Origin: Saprospiraceae bacterium | Lineage (GTDB): Bacteria > Bacteroidota > Bacteroidia > Chitinophagales > Saprospiraceae | NCBI GenBank assembly: GCA_016787375.1 | Contig: JAEUUM010000202.1 | Span: forward strand, 1-5,851 | Length of the DNA: 5,851 nt | Direction: 5' to 3' | Translations under genes and position numbers: made by a program | Notes under the pieces: model-generated | What the model was told of the DNA's origin: nothing | The model's database searches: none | Seen by the model: the letters and a program-made list of their open reading frames with translations, nothing else | Shown here: piece by piece, positions 1 through 5,851 of the stretch | How the letters are laid out: each line of letters starts with the position of its first letter | Position numbering within the stretch: the first letter of the stretch is position 1

Positions 1-1
1 T

Positions 2-2422
2 GTCGGAAAATACTATGGTGGCACTGATCTTAATTTTAGCGCTAAACCAGGTACAGGCTGGCTGTTTGATAAATGGGAGTCAAGTTCTATTCCAATAAAT
101 CCGGGAACCCAAGCCATTGATATAATTTCGCAAATAAAAAAGCCGGACACACTCTATGCTTATTTTGTACTTGAGTGCCCAATGACCATAGATTTACAAC
201 CAAAAGGCCAAAATTTTATAGATTGTAAAACAACCAAAATTCCATTGGAAGTAATGACCTCCAATGGAAGTAATGACTACTCTTTTACTTGGTTTGATGA
301 AAATAAAACCATCATTGCAGACAGTACCAAATCAATCATTTATGTCTCAAAACCCGGATGGTATTATTCTGAAGTAAAAGATAATGTTTGGGACTGCACC
401 AGAAGGGACAGCTTTTTGGTATTGGACAAAATAATATACCCAAATGTGGATCTTCAGGTCAGTGCTGAGCTTACTTGTGTTAACAATAAAGTTGATTTGT
501 TAACTGCCGGTACAGATACTGGTCCTATTTTTATTTATAACTGGACAGGAGTTTGTTTGAACAGCCCGTCAAATTCAACATCTAACAGCGCTTGTAAACC
601 CGGTAAATATTTTCTTGAGGTTACAGATAACAGCAATGGATGCGCATCCATAGATTCTATATTGGTTATTGAAAATATTAAAAAACCGGATGATGTAAAC
701 CTGGTTTCAAGCAGTAATTTCATTCCATGCGATGGTTCCGGAGTCGTTTTGAGTGTTTCCGGAAATGGTCCTAATGGTACATACACGCAAGTCTGGTCAA
801 CAAAAACCGGAAATTTGCAAGGAACACTTACCGACAACTCGGTCACAGCAACTACACAAAGTTGGTACTATCTTACCATTACAGATCCTTTGAATGGTTG
901 TATTCATATTGATAGTGTTCTGTTGAAAAATAACGATGCGTTCATTTCTTCCATTGATTTTACTTTTAAAAATCCAAATTGCGCAGTTGCTGATAATGGT
1001 CAGATTGATGTGATTGCCATTGGAACCGGAACGCCTTTTACTTATTCATTGAATGCCGGCACACCAACTGCTTCTTCAAGCTTTGCTAATCTTGCGTCAG
1101 GAAGTTACCAGATTGTGATTGAAAATATTGATAAATGTATGTTTGACACCACAATTGTACTGGATGTTGTAGAGGATTTGCCACAAGAACCTGGATTAAA
1201 AATTACAGGAGCATCGTGTGATGTAGCAAATAATGCTAAGATAGAGGTCACCTCTCAAACGGGAGGAGTATCACCACATACATACAGCTTCAATCAAGGT
1301 GCATATTCAACCCAGACTATATTTAACAACTTAACTCCCGGGACGGTCAATATTGCGATTAAAGATGATGAAGGATGTACCGCAAACTATGATGTAACCG
1401 TTTCAATTTCAGAAGATTTACCCAATAAATTTTCTGAGTTGGTCAAAAATCCTGGATGTATAGCAGCTTCCAATGGCAGCATAGAAATACAGAATATATC
1501 GGGTGGGCAAGCACCTTATTTGTTGAATTTTAACAATACTTCATTTGGTTCTTCAAGTTTGATTTCAGGATTGGCAGCGGGCAATGTTGATGTTTCAATC
1601 AAAGATGCTCTTGGGTGTATTTTTGATACCACTATTTATGTAGCTGTTGTGGATGATCTGCCATCAATCTTTACAACCAATAAAACAGAACCTGCTTGTC
1701 AGGATGGTACCAATGGTGAAATTGAAATTTTAAATATTTCAGGAGGGCAAGGACCATACTTGATCAGCCTGAATGGGAGTGCAGCTTCTTCGAACAATGT
1801 ATTCGGCGATTTAAAAATTGGACAGCAGTTCTTGGTGATAACTGATGCAAATGGTTGTGAATATTCAACAAACATATCTTTGAATGCCGGTAACCCATTA
1901 ACCGTTGATCTTGGGGCAGATCTTGTGGTCGATAATGGTACAGACATTCAAGTAACGGCCAATATTAATGGATCTAATATTGGTTCAATTGAATGGACTC
2001 CATTGATATGCGAGGGGTGCACAAATGCTTTTGTCACCATATTGTCTGATACCATTTTTAATGTCCTGGTAACAGATGAAGGAGGTTGTGTGGCAAAGGA
2101 TCAATTGTTTGTTAAAGTGAAAGACAATGCTGACGCATTCACTCCAAATGTATTTTCACCAAATGGAGACGGTATAAACGACACCTGGAGAATTTATTCT
2201 TCAAACCCTCAAGCAAGGGTAAAACAACTTTCAATATATGACAGATGGGGGGGGATGGTTTTTACAACTTCCGGGTTTCATCCATCTGACAATGAATCGG
2301 CATGGGATGGAACAGTAAACGGAAAGAAATGTGGTCAGGGTGTTTATGTATTTATGGCAGAAATAGAACTCCGACCTGGTAAAACTATTCAACTAAAAGG
2401 AGAAATATTGATATCAAGATAA
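2..2422 (+). CDS. Multidomain secreted/surface protein with C-terminal type IX (CHU_C, type B) sorting domain, 5'-partial
   Basis: The frame is open from position 2 to the TAA at 2420-2422 (806 residues visible). The ATG at 182 is not the likely start, because the 60 codons before it are open and encode domain-like sequence. Domain order by nucleotide: an InlB-B-repeat-like module (2-~175; GTGWLFDKWE, then LYAYF); three PKD/Ig-like modules (~176-435, ~440-680, ~685-935), each with a Cys near its start and another in a final D-x-x-x-GC or WDC turn; four ~80-residue SprB-like repeats (944-1900); a PKD-like module (~1901-2122, EWTP, VTDEGGC); and the sorting domain (2126-2419). Proteins with this ending are exported across the outer membrane by the type IX system and anchored at the surface or released; the repeats suggest an adhesin-like stalk. 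The ligand and exact role cannot be read from the sequence. The N-terminal signal peptide and promoter lie outside the window. Confidence 0.93.
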   Translation, partial: VGKYYGGTDLNFSAKPGTGWLFDKWESSSIPINPGTQAIDIISQIKKPDTLYAYFVLECPMTIDLQPKGQNFIDCKTTKIPLEVMTSNGSNDYSFTWFDENKTIIADSTKSIIYVSKPGWYYSEVKDNVWDCTRRDSFLVLDKIIYPNVDLQVSAELTCVNNKVDLLTAGTDTGPIFIYNWTGVCLNSPSNSTSNSACKPGKYFLEVTDNSNGCASIDSILVIENIKKPDDVNLVSSSNFIPCDGSGVVLSVSGNGPNGTYTQVWSTKTGNLQGTLTDNSVTATTQSWYYLTITDPLNGCIHIDSVLLKNNDAFISSIDFTFKNPNCAVADNGQIDVIAIGTGTPFTYSLNAGTPTASSSFANLASGSYQIVIENIDKCMFDTTIVLDVVEDLPQEPGLKITGASCDVANNAKIEVTSQTGGVSPHTYSFNQGAYSTQTIFNNLTPGTVNIAIKDDEGCTANYDVTVSISEDLPNKFSELVKNPGCIAASNGSIEIQNISGGQAPYLLNFNNTSFGSSSLISGLAAGNVDVSIKDALGCIFDTTIYVAVVDDLPSIFTTNKTEPACQDGTNGEIEILNISGGQGPYLISLNGSAASSNNVFGDLKIGQQFLVITDANGCEYSTNISLNAGNPLTVDLGADLVVDNGTDIQVTANINGSNIGSIEWTPLICEGCTNAFVTILSDTIFNVLVTDEGGCVAKDQLFVKVKDNADAFTPNVFSPNGDGINDTWRIYSSNPQARVKQLSIYDRWGGMVFTTSGFHPSDNESAWDGTVNGKKCGQGVYVFMAEIELRPGKTIQLKGEILISR
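944..1900 (+). repeat. Four tandem ~80-residue SprB-like protein repeats
   Basis: The units run approximately 944-1183, 1184-1423, 1424-1663 and 1664-1900. The first three end in a D-L-P tripeptide. Each has a conserved Cys (codons 980, 1217, 1457, 1697; spacing 237, 240 and 240 nt), an N-(G/A)-x-I-(D/E) strand, a middle G-rich turn (GGQAPY and GGQGPY in units 3 and 4), and a second Cys after D/N-x-x-x-C near the end. Units 3 and 4 are the most alike. DNA identity is low, so these are old protein repeats rather than recent duplications. They resemble the repeats of the Flavobacterium gliding adhesin SprB; the family assignment is from pattern recognition only. Confidence 0.8.
2126..2419 (+). 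other. Type IX secretion C-terminal sorting domain (CHU_C / gliding motility-associated)
   Basis: The region encodes the signature FTPNVFSPNGDGIND, followed by QLSIYDRWGGMVF, AWDGTVNGK, GQGVYVF and a last strand LKGEILISR. This order (SPNGDGxND, then IYDRWG, then WDG, then GxY) is typical of the CHU_C domain that targets proteins to the type IX secretion system (type B signal). It ends directly at the stop codon, so the signal is complete. Confidence 0.93.
2247..2254 (+). repeat. G8 homopolymer inside the sorting domain
   Basis: Eight consecutive G occur within the codons TGG GGG GGG (Trp-Gly-Gly of the RWGG motif). In the in-frame state the full C-terminal domain is read. With nine G the frame reaches TGA at 2287-2289 (window numbering); with seven G it reaches TAA at 2316-2318. 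Either change would remove most of the sorting domain. Phase variation is an inference; only the tract and its frame consequences are seen. Confidence 0.6.
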
Positions 2423-2458
2423 GCGATTGCTTTTGACATAAGTATTATTGAAAGGAAT

Positions 2459-2499
2459 AAAAAAACCTGATTCTTATTAACCAAGAATCAGGTTTTTTT
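2459..2499. terminator. Bidirectional rho-independent terminator between convergent genes
   Basis: There is a perfect 17-bp inverted repeat: AAAAAAACCTGATTCTT at 2459-2475, loop ATTAACC at 2476-2482, and AAGAATCAGGTTTTTTT at 2483-2499. The stem core CCTGATTCTT is flanked by A7 on the left and T7 on the right, so either strand gives a hairpin followed by a U tract. It lies 36 bp after the stop of the surface-protein gene and 23 bp after the stop of the minus-strand TPR gene, so it can end both transcripts. Confidence 0.92.
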
Positions 2500-2522
2500 G
2501 TAGTCAAATTTTAAAAACACAA

Positions 2523-3119
2523 TTACATACCACGTGGTCGTTTTCTTTTACCTCCAGGTTGTATCATCATGCCTCTGTTTGCGGGGTTCATTGCACCCCT
2601 GCTTGCCAGGGCTTTTTCGAATTGACGATATTGCTCTTTCATTTCAGGATCAGAAACTTTGTACTCTTTTGCTTTTTTGAAATGATTCTGAGCAGCCACC
2701 CAATTATTTTTTTGTGCAGCAATGTTGGCAAGTTGGAAATACACTGTACCTTTTTCACCTTCAGTTGCCAGACCTGTATCCTGAGCTTTTTGTAAATAAA
2801 GTTCTGCTGTGCTAAAATCCTTTTTATACATTGCCATGGTACCTTTAATCATATATAAGTATGCTCTGTTTGCTTTGTATAATAGCTTCGGAAAAAATGT
2901 TAACGCCAATCGTTTCTCGACTGCTTCAAAATTCATTGACTGCATCAACATAGCCGATGACTGGACCGTACCAAGCAGAAAATAACCCACAAGCATAACA
3001 ATACCGAAGAGAATGAAGAAAAATCCATACCAAAACCCATAAGCGGCAGACAAGGCAATACCACCCACAAGACCTATAATAATGAGTGCAAAACGAAGGT
3101 AAATATTGATAGTAAACAT
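2523..3119 (-). CDS. Small membrane protein with two TM helices and a TPR domain
   Basis: This is a 198-residue protein of unknown specific function. Two hydrophobic segments at about residues 8-27 and 29-51 form a membrane hairpin. They are followed by an amphipathic linker and about two TPR-like helix pairs (about 83-118, with AMYKKDFSTAELYLQKA; about 121-155, with AAQKNNWVAAQNHFKKA). The last ~25 residues are basic and rich in Met, Gly and Pro (R174 to the end, including GGKRKRPRGM). TPR domains are protein-interaction scaffolds; the predicted topology leaves the TPR part in the cytoplasm if positive-inside holds, but this is not certain. The start ATG lies 4 bp after the clpX stop, so it is probably cotranscribed with clpP-clpX. 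No strong Shine-Dalgarno sequence is visible. It could be a membrane-linked partner of the Clp system or simply a passenger gene. Confidence 0.85.
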   Translation of the reverse strand: MFTINIYLRFALIIIGLVGGIALSAAYGFWYGFFFILFGIVMLVGYFLLGTVQSSAMLMQSMNFEAVEKRLALTFFPKLLYKANRAYLYMIKGTMAMYKKDFSTAELYLQKAQDTGLATEGEKGTVYFQLANIAAQKNNWVAAQNHFKKAKEYKVSDPEMKEQYRQFEKALASRGAMNPANRGMMIQPGGKRKRPRGM

Positions 3120-3123
3120 AGGA

Positions 3124-4365
3124 TTATGCTGCTTTTAATTTGTGTAATCTGGTTTCTGAAAGTTTGGATTGTACATATTTCAGGTCAACCGTAAATTTCT
3201 TTATTTCTTTATTCCCCGGTAATTCAAACATAGCGTCTGTCATGATTGATTCGCAGATAGATCGCAATCCTCTGGCACCCAATTTAAATTCAATGGCTTT
3301 ATCGGCAATAAAATTTAGGGCATCCTGATTAAAATCAAGATCTATGCCTTCCATTTCCATAAGCTTTTTATACTGTTTGATCAGTGAATTTTTAGGTTCA
3401 GTAAGAATCTTGATCATGGCTTCCTTATCAAGGTCATTAAGGTGTACAAGCACAGGTAGTCGGCCTATCAATTCTGGAATCAGACCGAAAGTCCGGAGGT
3501 CAATATGATTGACATATTGAAGCATATTTTCCTTATCCAACCGAAGTTCATCTTTGTTCTTGTATCCGATTACCTGAGTATTGACCCTTCTGGCGATTAT
3601 TTTGTCGAGACCATTAAATGCCCCGCCACATATAAATAGTATATTACTGGTATTAACAGTAATTAATTTTTGTTCAGGGTGTTTTCTGCCACCTTGAGGC
3701 GGAACAGCTACATCTGTACCTTCAAGAAGTTTTAACAATGCCTGTTGAACACCTTCACCTGAAACATCTCTGGTGATAGAAGTGTTGTCGCCTTTACGTG
3801 CTATTTTATCAATTTCGTCAATGTAGATAATTCCTTTTTCAGCTTGAGCAACGTTATAGTCGCATACCTGCAACAATCTGCTCAAAATACTTTCGACATC
3901 TTCTCCAACATAGCCTGCTTCAGTAAAAACTGTTGCATCTACAATAGAGAAAGGAACGTTTAAAAGCCTTGCAATGGTTTTAGCAATAAGTGTTTTACCG
4001 GTACCGGTAGGTCCAACGAAAAGAATATTGGATTTTTCAATTTCAACACCATCGGTTGACTTTTGACCAAGACGTTTGTAGTGGTTATATACAGCAACAG
4101 AAAGCACCTTTTTTGCTTCTTCCTGACCAATAACATATTCATCAAGATGGTTTTTGATATCTCTTGGTGTTTTTCCGTTCAAATTAGGAGTATTTGCATT
4201 CGCAACAGAACTTGATTTGTTAGATTCTGCATGCACAATATCAGCTGCTTGCAGCGAACAGGCATCGCAAATTTTAGCATCAATCCCTGAAATCAACATT
4301 GCTGTTTCAGATTTTGGTCTACCACAAAATGAACAATGTTCTGTTTTTTGACTATTTTTTGTCAT
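3124..4365 (-). CDS. clpX: ATP-dependent Clp protease ATP-binding subunit ClpX
   Basis: This 413-residue AAA+ unfoldase has the usual family length. It recognises tagged or unfolded proteins in the cytoplasm, unfolds them with ATP and threads them into ClpP. Visible elements: N-terminal C4 zinc finger (C11, C14, C33, C36); a Ser/Asn-rich linker (~47-65); Walker A GPTGTGKT (118-125); pore loop GYVG (151-154); Walker B IIYIDE (179-184); RKH loop (227-229); the ClpP-docking loop, reading IGY (266-268) rather than the IGF of E. coli; arginine finger in IGRLP (R302); and sensor 2 GAR (363-365). All key residues are present, so the enzyme should be active. The ATG overlaps the end of clpP by 14 bp, which suggests translational coupling. 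GAGG abuts the ATG, too close to act as a normal ribosome binding site. This start puts the zinc finger just downstream, as in the family. Confidence 0.98.
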   Translation of the reverse strand: MTKNSQKTEHCSFCGRPKSETAMLISGIDAKICDACSLQAADIVHAESNKSSSVANANTPNLNGKTPRDIKNHLDEYVIGQEEAKKVLSVAVYNHYKRLGQKSTDGVEIEKSNILFVGPTGTGKTLIAKTIARLLNVPFSIVDATVFTEAGYVGEDVESILSRLLQVCDYNVAQAEKGIIYIDEIDKIARKGDNTSITRDVSGEGVQQALLKLLEGTDVAVPPQGGRKHPEQKLITVNTSNILFICGGAFNGLDKIIARRVNTQVIGYKNKDELRLDKENMLQYVNHIDLRTFGLIPELIGRLPVLVHLNDLDKEAMIKILTEPKNSLIKQYKKLMEMEGIDLDFNQDALNFIADKAIEFKLGARGLRSICESIMTDAMFELPGNKEIKKFTVDLKYVQSKLSETRLHKLKAA

Positions 4366-5062
4366 CCTCTTTTTTGCGTGGATTATTTCTTTCTAAAACT
4401 TCATCAACCAAGCCATAAATTTTGGCCTCTTCAGCTGTCATCCAGTTATCTCTGTCACAGTCTTTTTCAATGGATTCATAAGGTTGTCCTGTGTGAAATG
4501 AAAGTATGTCATAAAGTTGTTTTTGAAGATGCTTGATCAGTTTGTAGCTGATTTCCATCTCTGTAACCTGACCTTCCATACCACCCATTGGCTGGTGAAT
4601 CATAACCCTACTATGATACAAGCAAGTTCGTTTACCTTTTGCTCCTGCTGCAAGAAGAACAGCTCCCATCGACGCCGCAAGTCCTGTGCAGATTGTACCT
4701 ATATCAGGTGTTACATATTGCATGGTATCATAAATACCGAGACCTGCAATAACCGAACCTCCAGGACTATTTATAAACATTTGAATGTCCCTTTTTGGGT
4801 CAGTTGACTCAAGAAACAAAAGTTGAGCCTGAATAACATTTGCAACATAATCAGTTACCGGCACACCCATGAAGATGATTCTGTCCATCATTAGTCGGCT
4901 AAAAACGTCCATTCCTACTACATTCAGTGAACGTTCTTCAATTACCTGGGGTGTAAAGGCATGAATATTTGGAGCTGAAACTTGCATATATTTTTCTAAA
5001 TGCATGCTGCTCATGCCCAGATGCCCGGTGGCATACTTTTTAAATTCGTCCTTTGGTATCAT
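4352..5062 (-). CDS. clpP: ATP-dependent Clp protease proteolytic subunit ClpP
   Basis: This 236-residue serine peptidase forms the double-heptamer proteolytic chamber that works with ClpX. The catalytic triad is visible: S131 in GLAASMGA, H156 in SRVMIHQPMGG and D205 in DCDRDNWMT. All three are offset by exactly 34 from the mature E. coli numbering Ser97/His122/Asp171, so the core aligns without gaps between them. The oxyanion and substrate-loop motif NSPGGSV is at 98-104. The N-terminus is longer than in E. coli; the first ~35 residues (up to TPQVIEERSLN) resemble the leader usual in Bacteroidota ClpP, which supports the ATG at 5062, although M17, M20 and M26 are other possible starts. The C-terminal tail is charged (RNNPRKKEDDKK). 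It lies 161 bp downstream of tig with its own promoter and overlaps clpX by 14 bp. The ATG is preceded by an A-rich stretch with no Shine-Dalgarno sequence, typical of the phylum. Confidence 0.98.
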   Translation of the reverse strand: MIPKDEFKKYATGHLGMSSMHLEKYMQVSAPNIHAFTPQVIEERSLNVVGMDVFSRLMMDRIIFMGVPVTDYVANVIQAQLLFLESTDPKRDIQMFINSPGGSVIAGLGIYDTMQYVTPDIGTICTGLAASMGAVLLAAGAKGKRTCLYHSRVMIHQPMGGMEGQVTEMEISYKLIKHLQKQLYDILSFHTGQPYESIEKDCDRDNWMTAEEAKIYGLVDEVLERNNPRKKEDDKK

Positions 5063-5142
5063 TTTCTTTTATTTTTTTGAAAAATTATTATTCTAATACA
5101 GTCGCTTCAAACTTTGTCGAGTAGAATTTAATCATAACCCTG

Positions 5143-5173
5143 CAAAGATATTGACAATCTCCAAACAATCAAG
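5143..5173 (-). promoter_or_regulatory. Bacteroidota-type -33/-7 promoter for clpP-clpX
   Basis: On the minus strand, CTTG (5173-5170) is followed after 19 bp by TATCTTTG (5150-5143). This matches the Bacteroidota housekeeping sigma consensus TTTG / TAnnTTTG with normal spacing; the -7 box is perfect and the -33 box lacks one T. Transcription would start near 5136-5138, giving a leader of about 75 nt before clpP. The leader is AT-rich, with no obvious riboswitch or strong hairpin. The match is seen; promoter activity is inferred. Confidence 0.65.
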
Positions 5174-5223
5174 CTCCCTTTTGGTTCGAGGCCGAGAATT
5201 AACACACCAAAATTCAATATGTC

Positions 5224-5851
5224 TTAATGATCGTGATCATGATCGTGATCGTGGTCATGATCATGGTCATGGTCGTGGTCGTGGTCATGGTCGTGGTTGT
5301 GTTTATTTTGTATTGCTTTTGCTTTTTTGTCAAGATCCTCTATGGAAATTGGTTGCAGATCGAGTTTAAATTCATCTTTTAATCCCCTGAAAAGCTTGTC
5401 AATAAGTAGGTCTTCATACATTTTTTCAACCTGATCTTGTTTTTGCATGATTTTTTCTAAAAATGTATTCATCATGTCATCAGGTATCTGCATTCCAAAG
5501 TAGCTTGCATAATAATTACGGAAGCCATCTTTTATCTCCTCAGCTGTCACCTCAACGTTATATTTTTCGATGAGTTTGTTTTTGATTATTGTCCATTGAA
5601 GGTTTTTTGCGAACATTTCATATTCACTTTCAATGGCTTCAGGAGTTGTTCCTTCATTTGCAATTAACAACCATCTTTTAAGAAATGCATCGGGTAAGCT
5701 TACCGGATTTTCATCCATAAGTTTAGTTTGAATCTCCCTAAACAATAGAGAATCAGCTGTATAATCATACCTACGCTTTAGTGTCCTGCGTATTAATTCC
5801 TTTGCTTCTGCTTCTGAGTTAACTTCACCTTCACCAAATGCTTTGTCAAAA
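5224..5851 (-). CDS. tig: Trigger factor, C-terminal part (5'-truncated by the window edge), with His-Asp tail
   Basis: The frame is open from the window edge down to TAA at 5226-5224, giving 208 residues. No internal Met is a credible start, so the N-terminal ribosome-binding and peptidyl-prolyl isomerase parts lie outside. The visible part begins FDKAFGEGEV and continues through PDAFLKRWLL, a pattern typical of the C-terminal chaperone arms of Bacteroidota trigger factors, with long charged helices. Trigger factor binds the ribosome exit tunnel and shields nascent chains. The position directly upstream of clpP-clpX is the classic tig-clpP-clpX order. Unusually, the protein ends in a tail of 25 residues reading H-N-(HD)11-H, with 13 His and 11 Asp. 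This is not part of the usual trigger factor fold and resembles a metal-binding tail. No clear terminator follows the gene, so some readthrough into clpP is possible. Confidence 0.93.
   Translation of the reverse strand, partial: FDKAFGEGEVNSEAEAKELIRRTLKRRYDYTADSLLFREIQTKLMDENPVSLPDAFLKRWLLIANEGTTPEAIESEYEMFAKNLQWTIIKNKLIEKYNVEVTAEEIKDGFRNYYASYFGMQIPDDMMNTFLEKIMQKQDQVEKMYEDLLIDKLFRGLKDEFKLDLQPISIEDLDKKAKAIQNKHNHDHDHDHDHDHDHDHDHDHDHDH
5227..5301 (-). repeat. Degenerate CAYGAY hexamer repeat encoding the His-Asp tail of trigger factor
   Basis: On the minus strand the last 25 sense codons alternate CAY (His) and GAY (Asp) from 5301 down to 5227, with a single AAC (Asn) at 5298-5296 replacing one Asp. 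Third positions are a mixture of C and T in both codons, so the DNA repeat is imperfect while the dipeptide repeat is strictly kept for 11 units. The repeat runs directly to the stop codon. Confidence 0.9.

Noticed and set aside
182..184. ATG as the start of the surface-protein gene
   Set aside because: The same frame is open from position 2 and encodes recognisable InlB-like domain sequence (GTGWLFDKWE, then LYAYF) before this ATG, so it is an internal Met.
2433..2452. TTGACA-like box on the plus strand after the surface-protein gene
   Set aside because: It has no properly spaced -10 box, points towards the terminator and the antisense side of the TPR gene, and is the wrong consensus for this phylum.
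2559..2795. Plus-strand reading frame opposite the TPR gene
   Set aside because: It overlaps a well-supported minus-strand gene, has no domain-like features and no promoter; a shadow frame.
5177..5210. Possible hairpin after tig (TTTTGGT ... ACCAAAA on the minus strand)
   Set aside because: Only 7 bp of AT-rich stem with a 20-nt loop and no following T tract; not a credible terminator.
5229..5262. Cluster of five GATC sites, suggesting a methylation-controlled or origin-like element
   Set aside because: The GATC sites come from GAT followed by CAY codons in the His-Asp repeat and disappear where GAC is used; there are no DnaA boxes or AT-rich unwinding region there.
5151..5369. Plus-strand reading frame rich in Asp, Arg, Gly and His
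   Set aside because: It is the antisense reading of the His-Asp repeat of trigger factor; the composition is a by-product of the CAYGAY repeat.
5743..5745. TTG as a start codon for a short 173-residue protein
   Set aside because: The frame continues upstream without a stop to the window edge and encodes the FDKAFGEGEV part of trigger factor, so the TTG is an internal Leu codon.

Overview
The window looks like chromosomal DNA from a low-GC (by eye) member of the Bacteroidota, probably of the Saprospiria/Chitinophaga kind. Three things point there. A large secreted protein ends in a gliding-motility-type (CHU_C) type IX secretion sorting domain. The ClpX and ClpP variants are of Bacteroidota type. 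A promoter matching the Bacteroidota -33/-7 consensus (TTG...TAnnTTTG) lies upstream of clpP, and the genes lack clear Shine-Dalgarno sequences. The genus-level guess is inference.

Layout: positions 2-2422 (+) hold the 3' part of a multidomain surface or secreted protein. Its domain order is an InlB-B-repeat-like module, three Cys-containing PKD/Ig-like modules, four tandem ~80-residue SprB-like repeats, one more PKD-like module, and the C-terminal sorting domain. The reading frame is open to the left edge, so the true start is outside the window. A perfect 17-bp hairpin with A7/T7 flanks (2459-2499) lies between this gene and the convergent minus-strand cluster and can terminate transcription from both sides.

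The minus strand from 5851 down to 2523 reads, in transcription order: trigger factor (C-terminal 208 residues only), clpP, clpX, and a small two-TM TPR protein. This is a protein quality-control cluster: a ribosome-associated folding chaperone, the ClpP peptidase and its ClpX unfoldase. clpP and clpX overlap by 14 bp, and the TPR gene starts 4 bp after the clpX stop, so clpP-clpX-TPR is probably one transcription unit. A 161-bp gap between tig and clpP carries a good Bacteroidota-type promoter, so the Clp genes can probably be transcribed independently of tig.

The window is mostly ordinary core genome. The most unusual features are a His-Asp dipeptide tail (11 consecutive HD units, 13 His in all) at the C-terminus of trigger factor, suggesting metal binding, and a G8 homopolymer inside the sorting domain of the surface protein, where a single-base slip in either direction would truncate the secretion signal. 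I did not find a clearly new multi-gene system.
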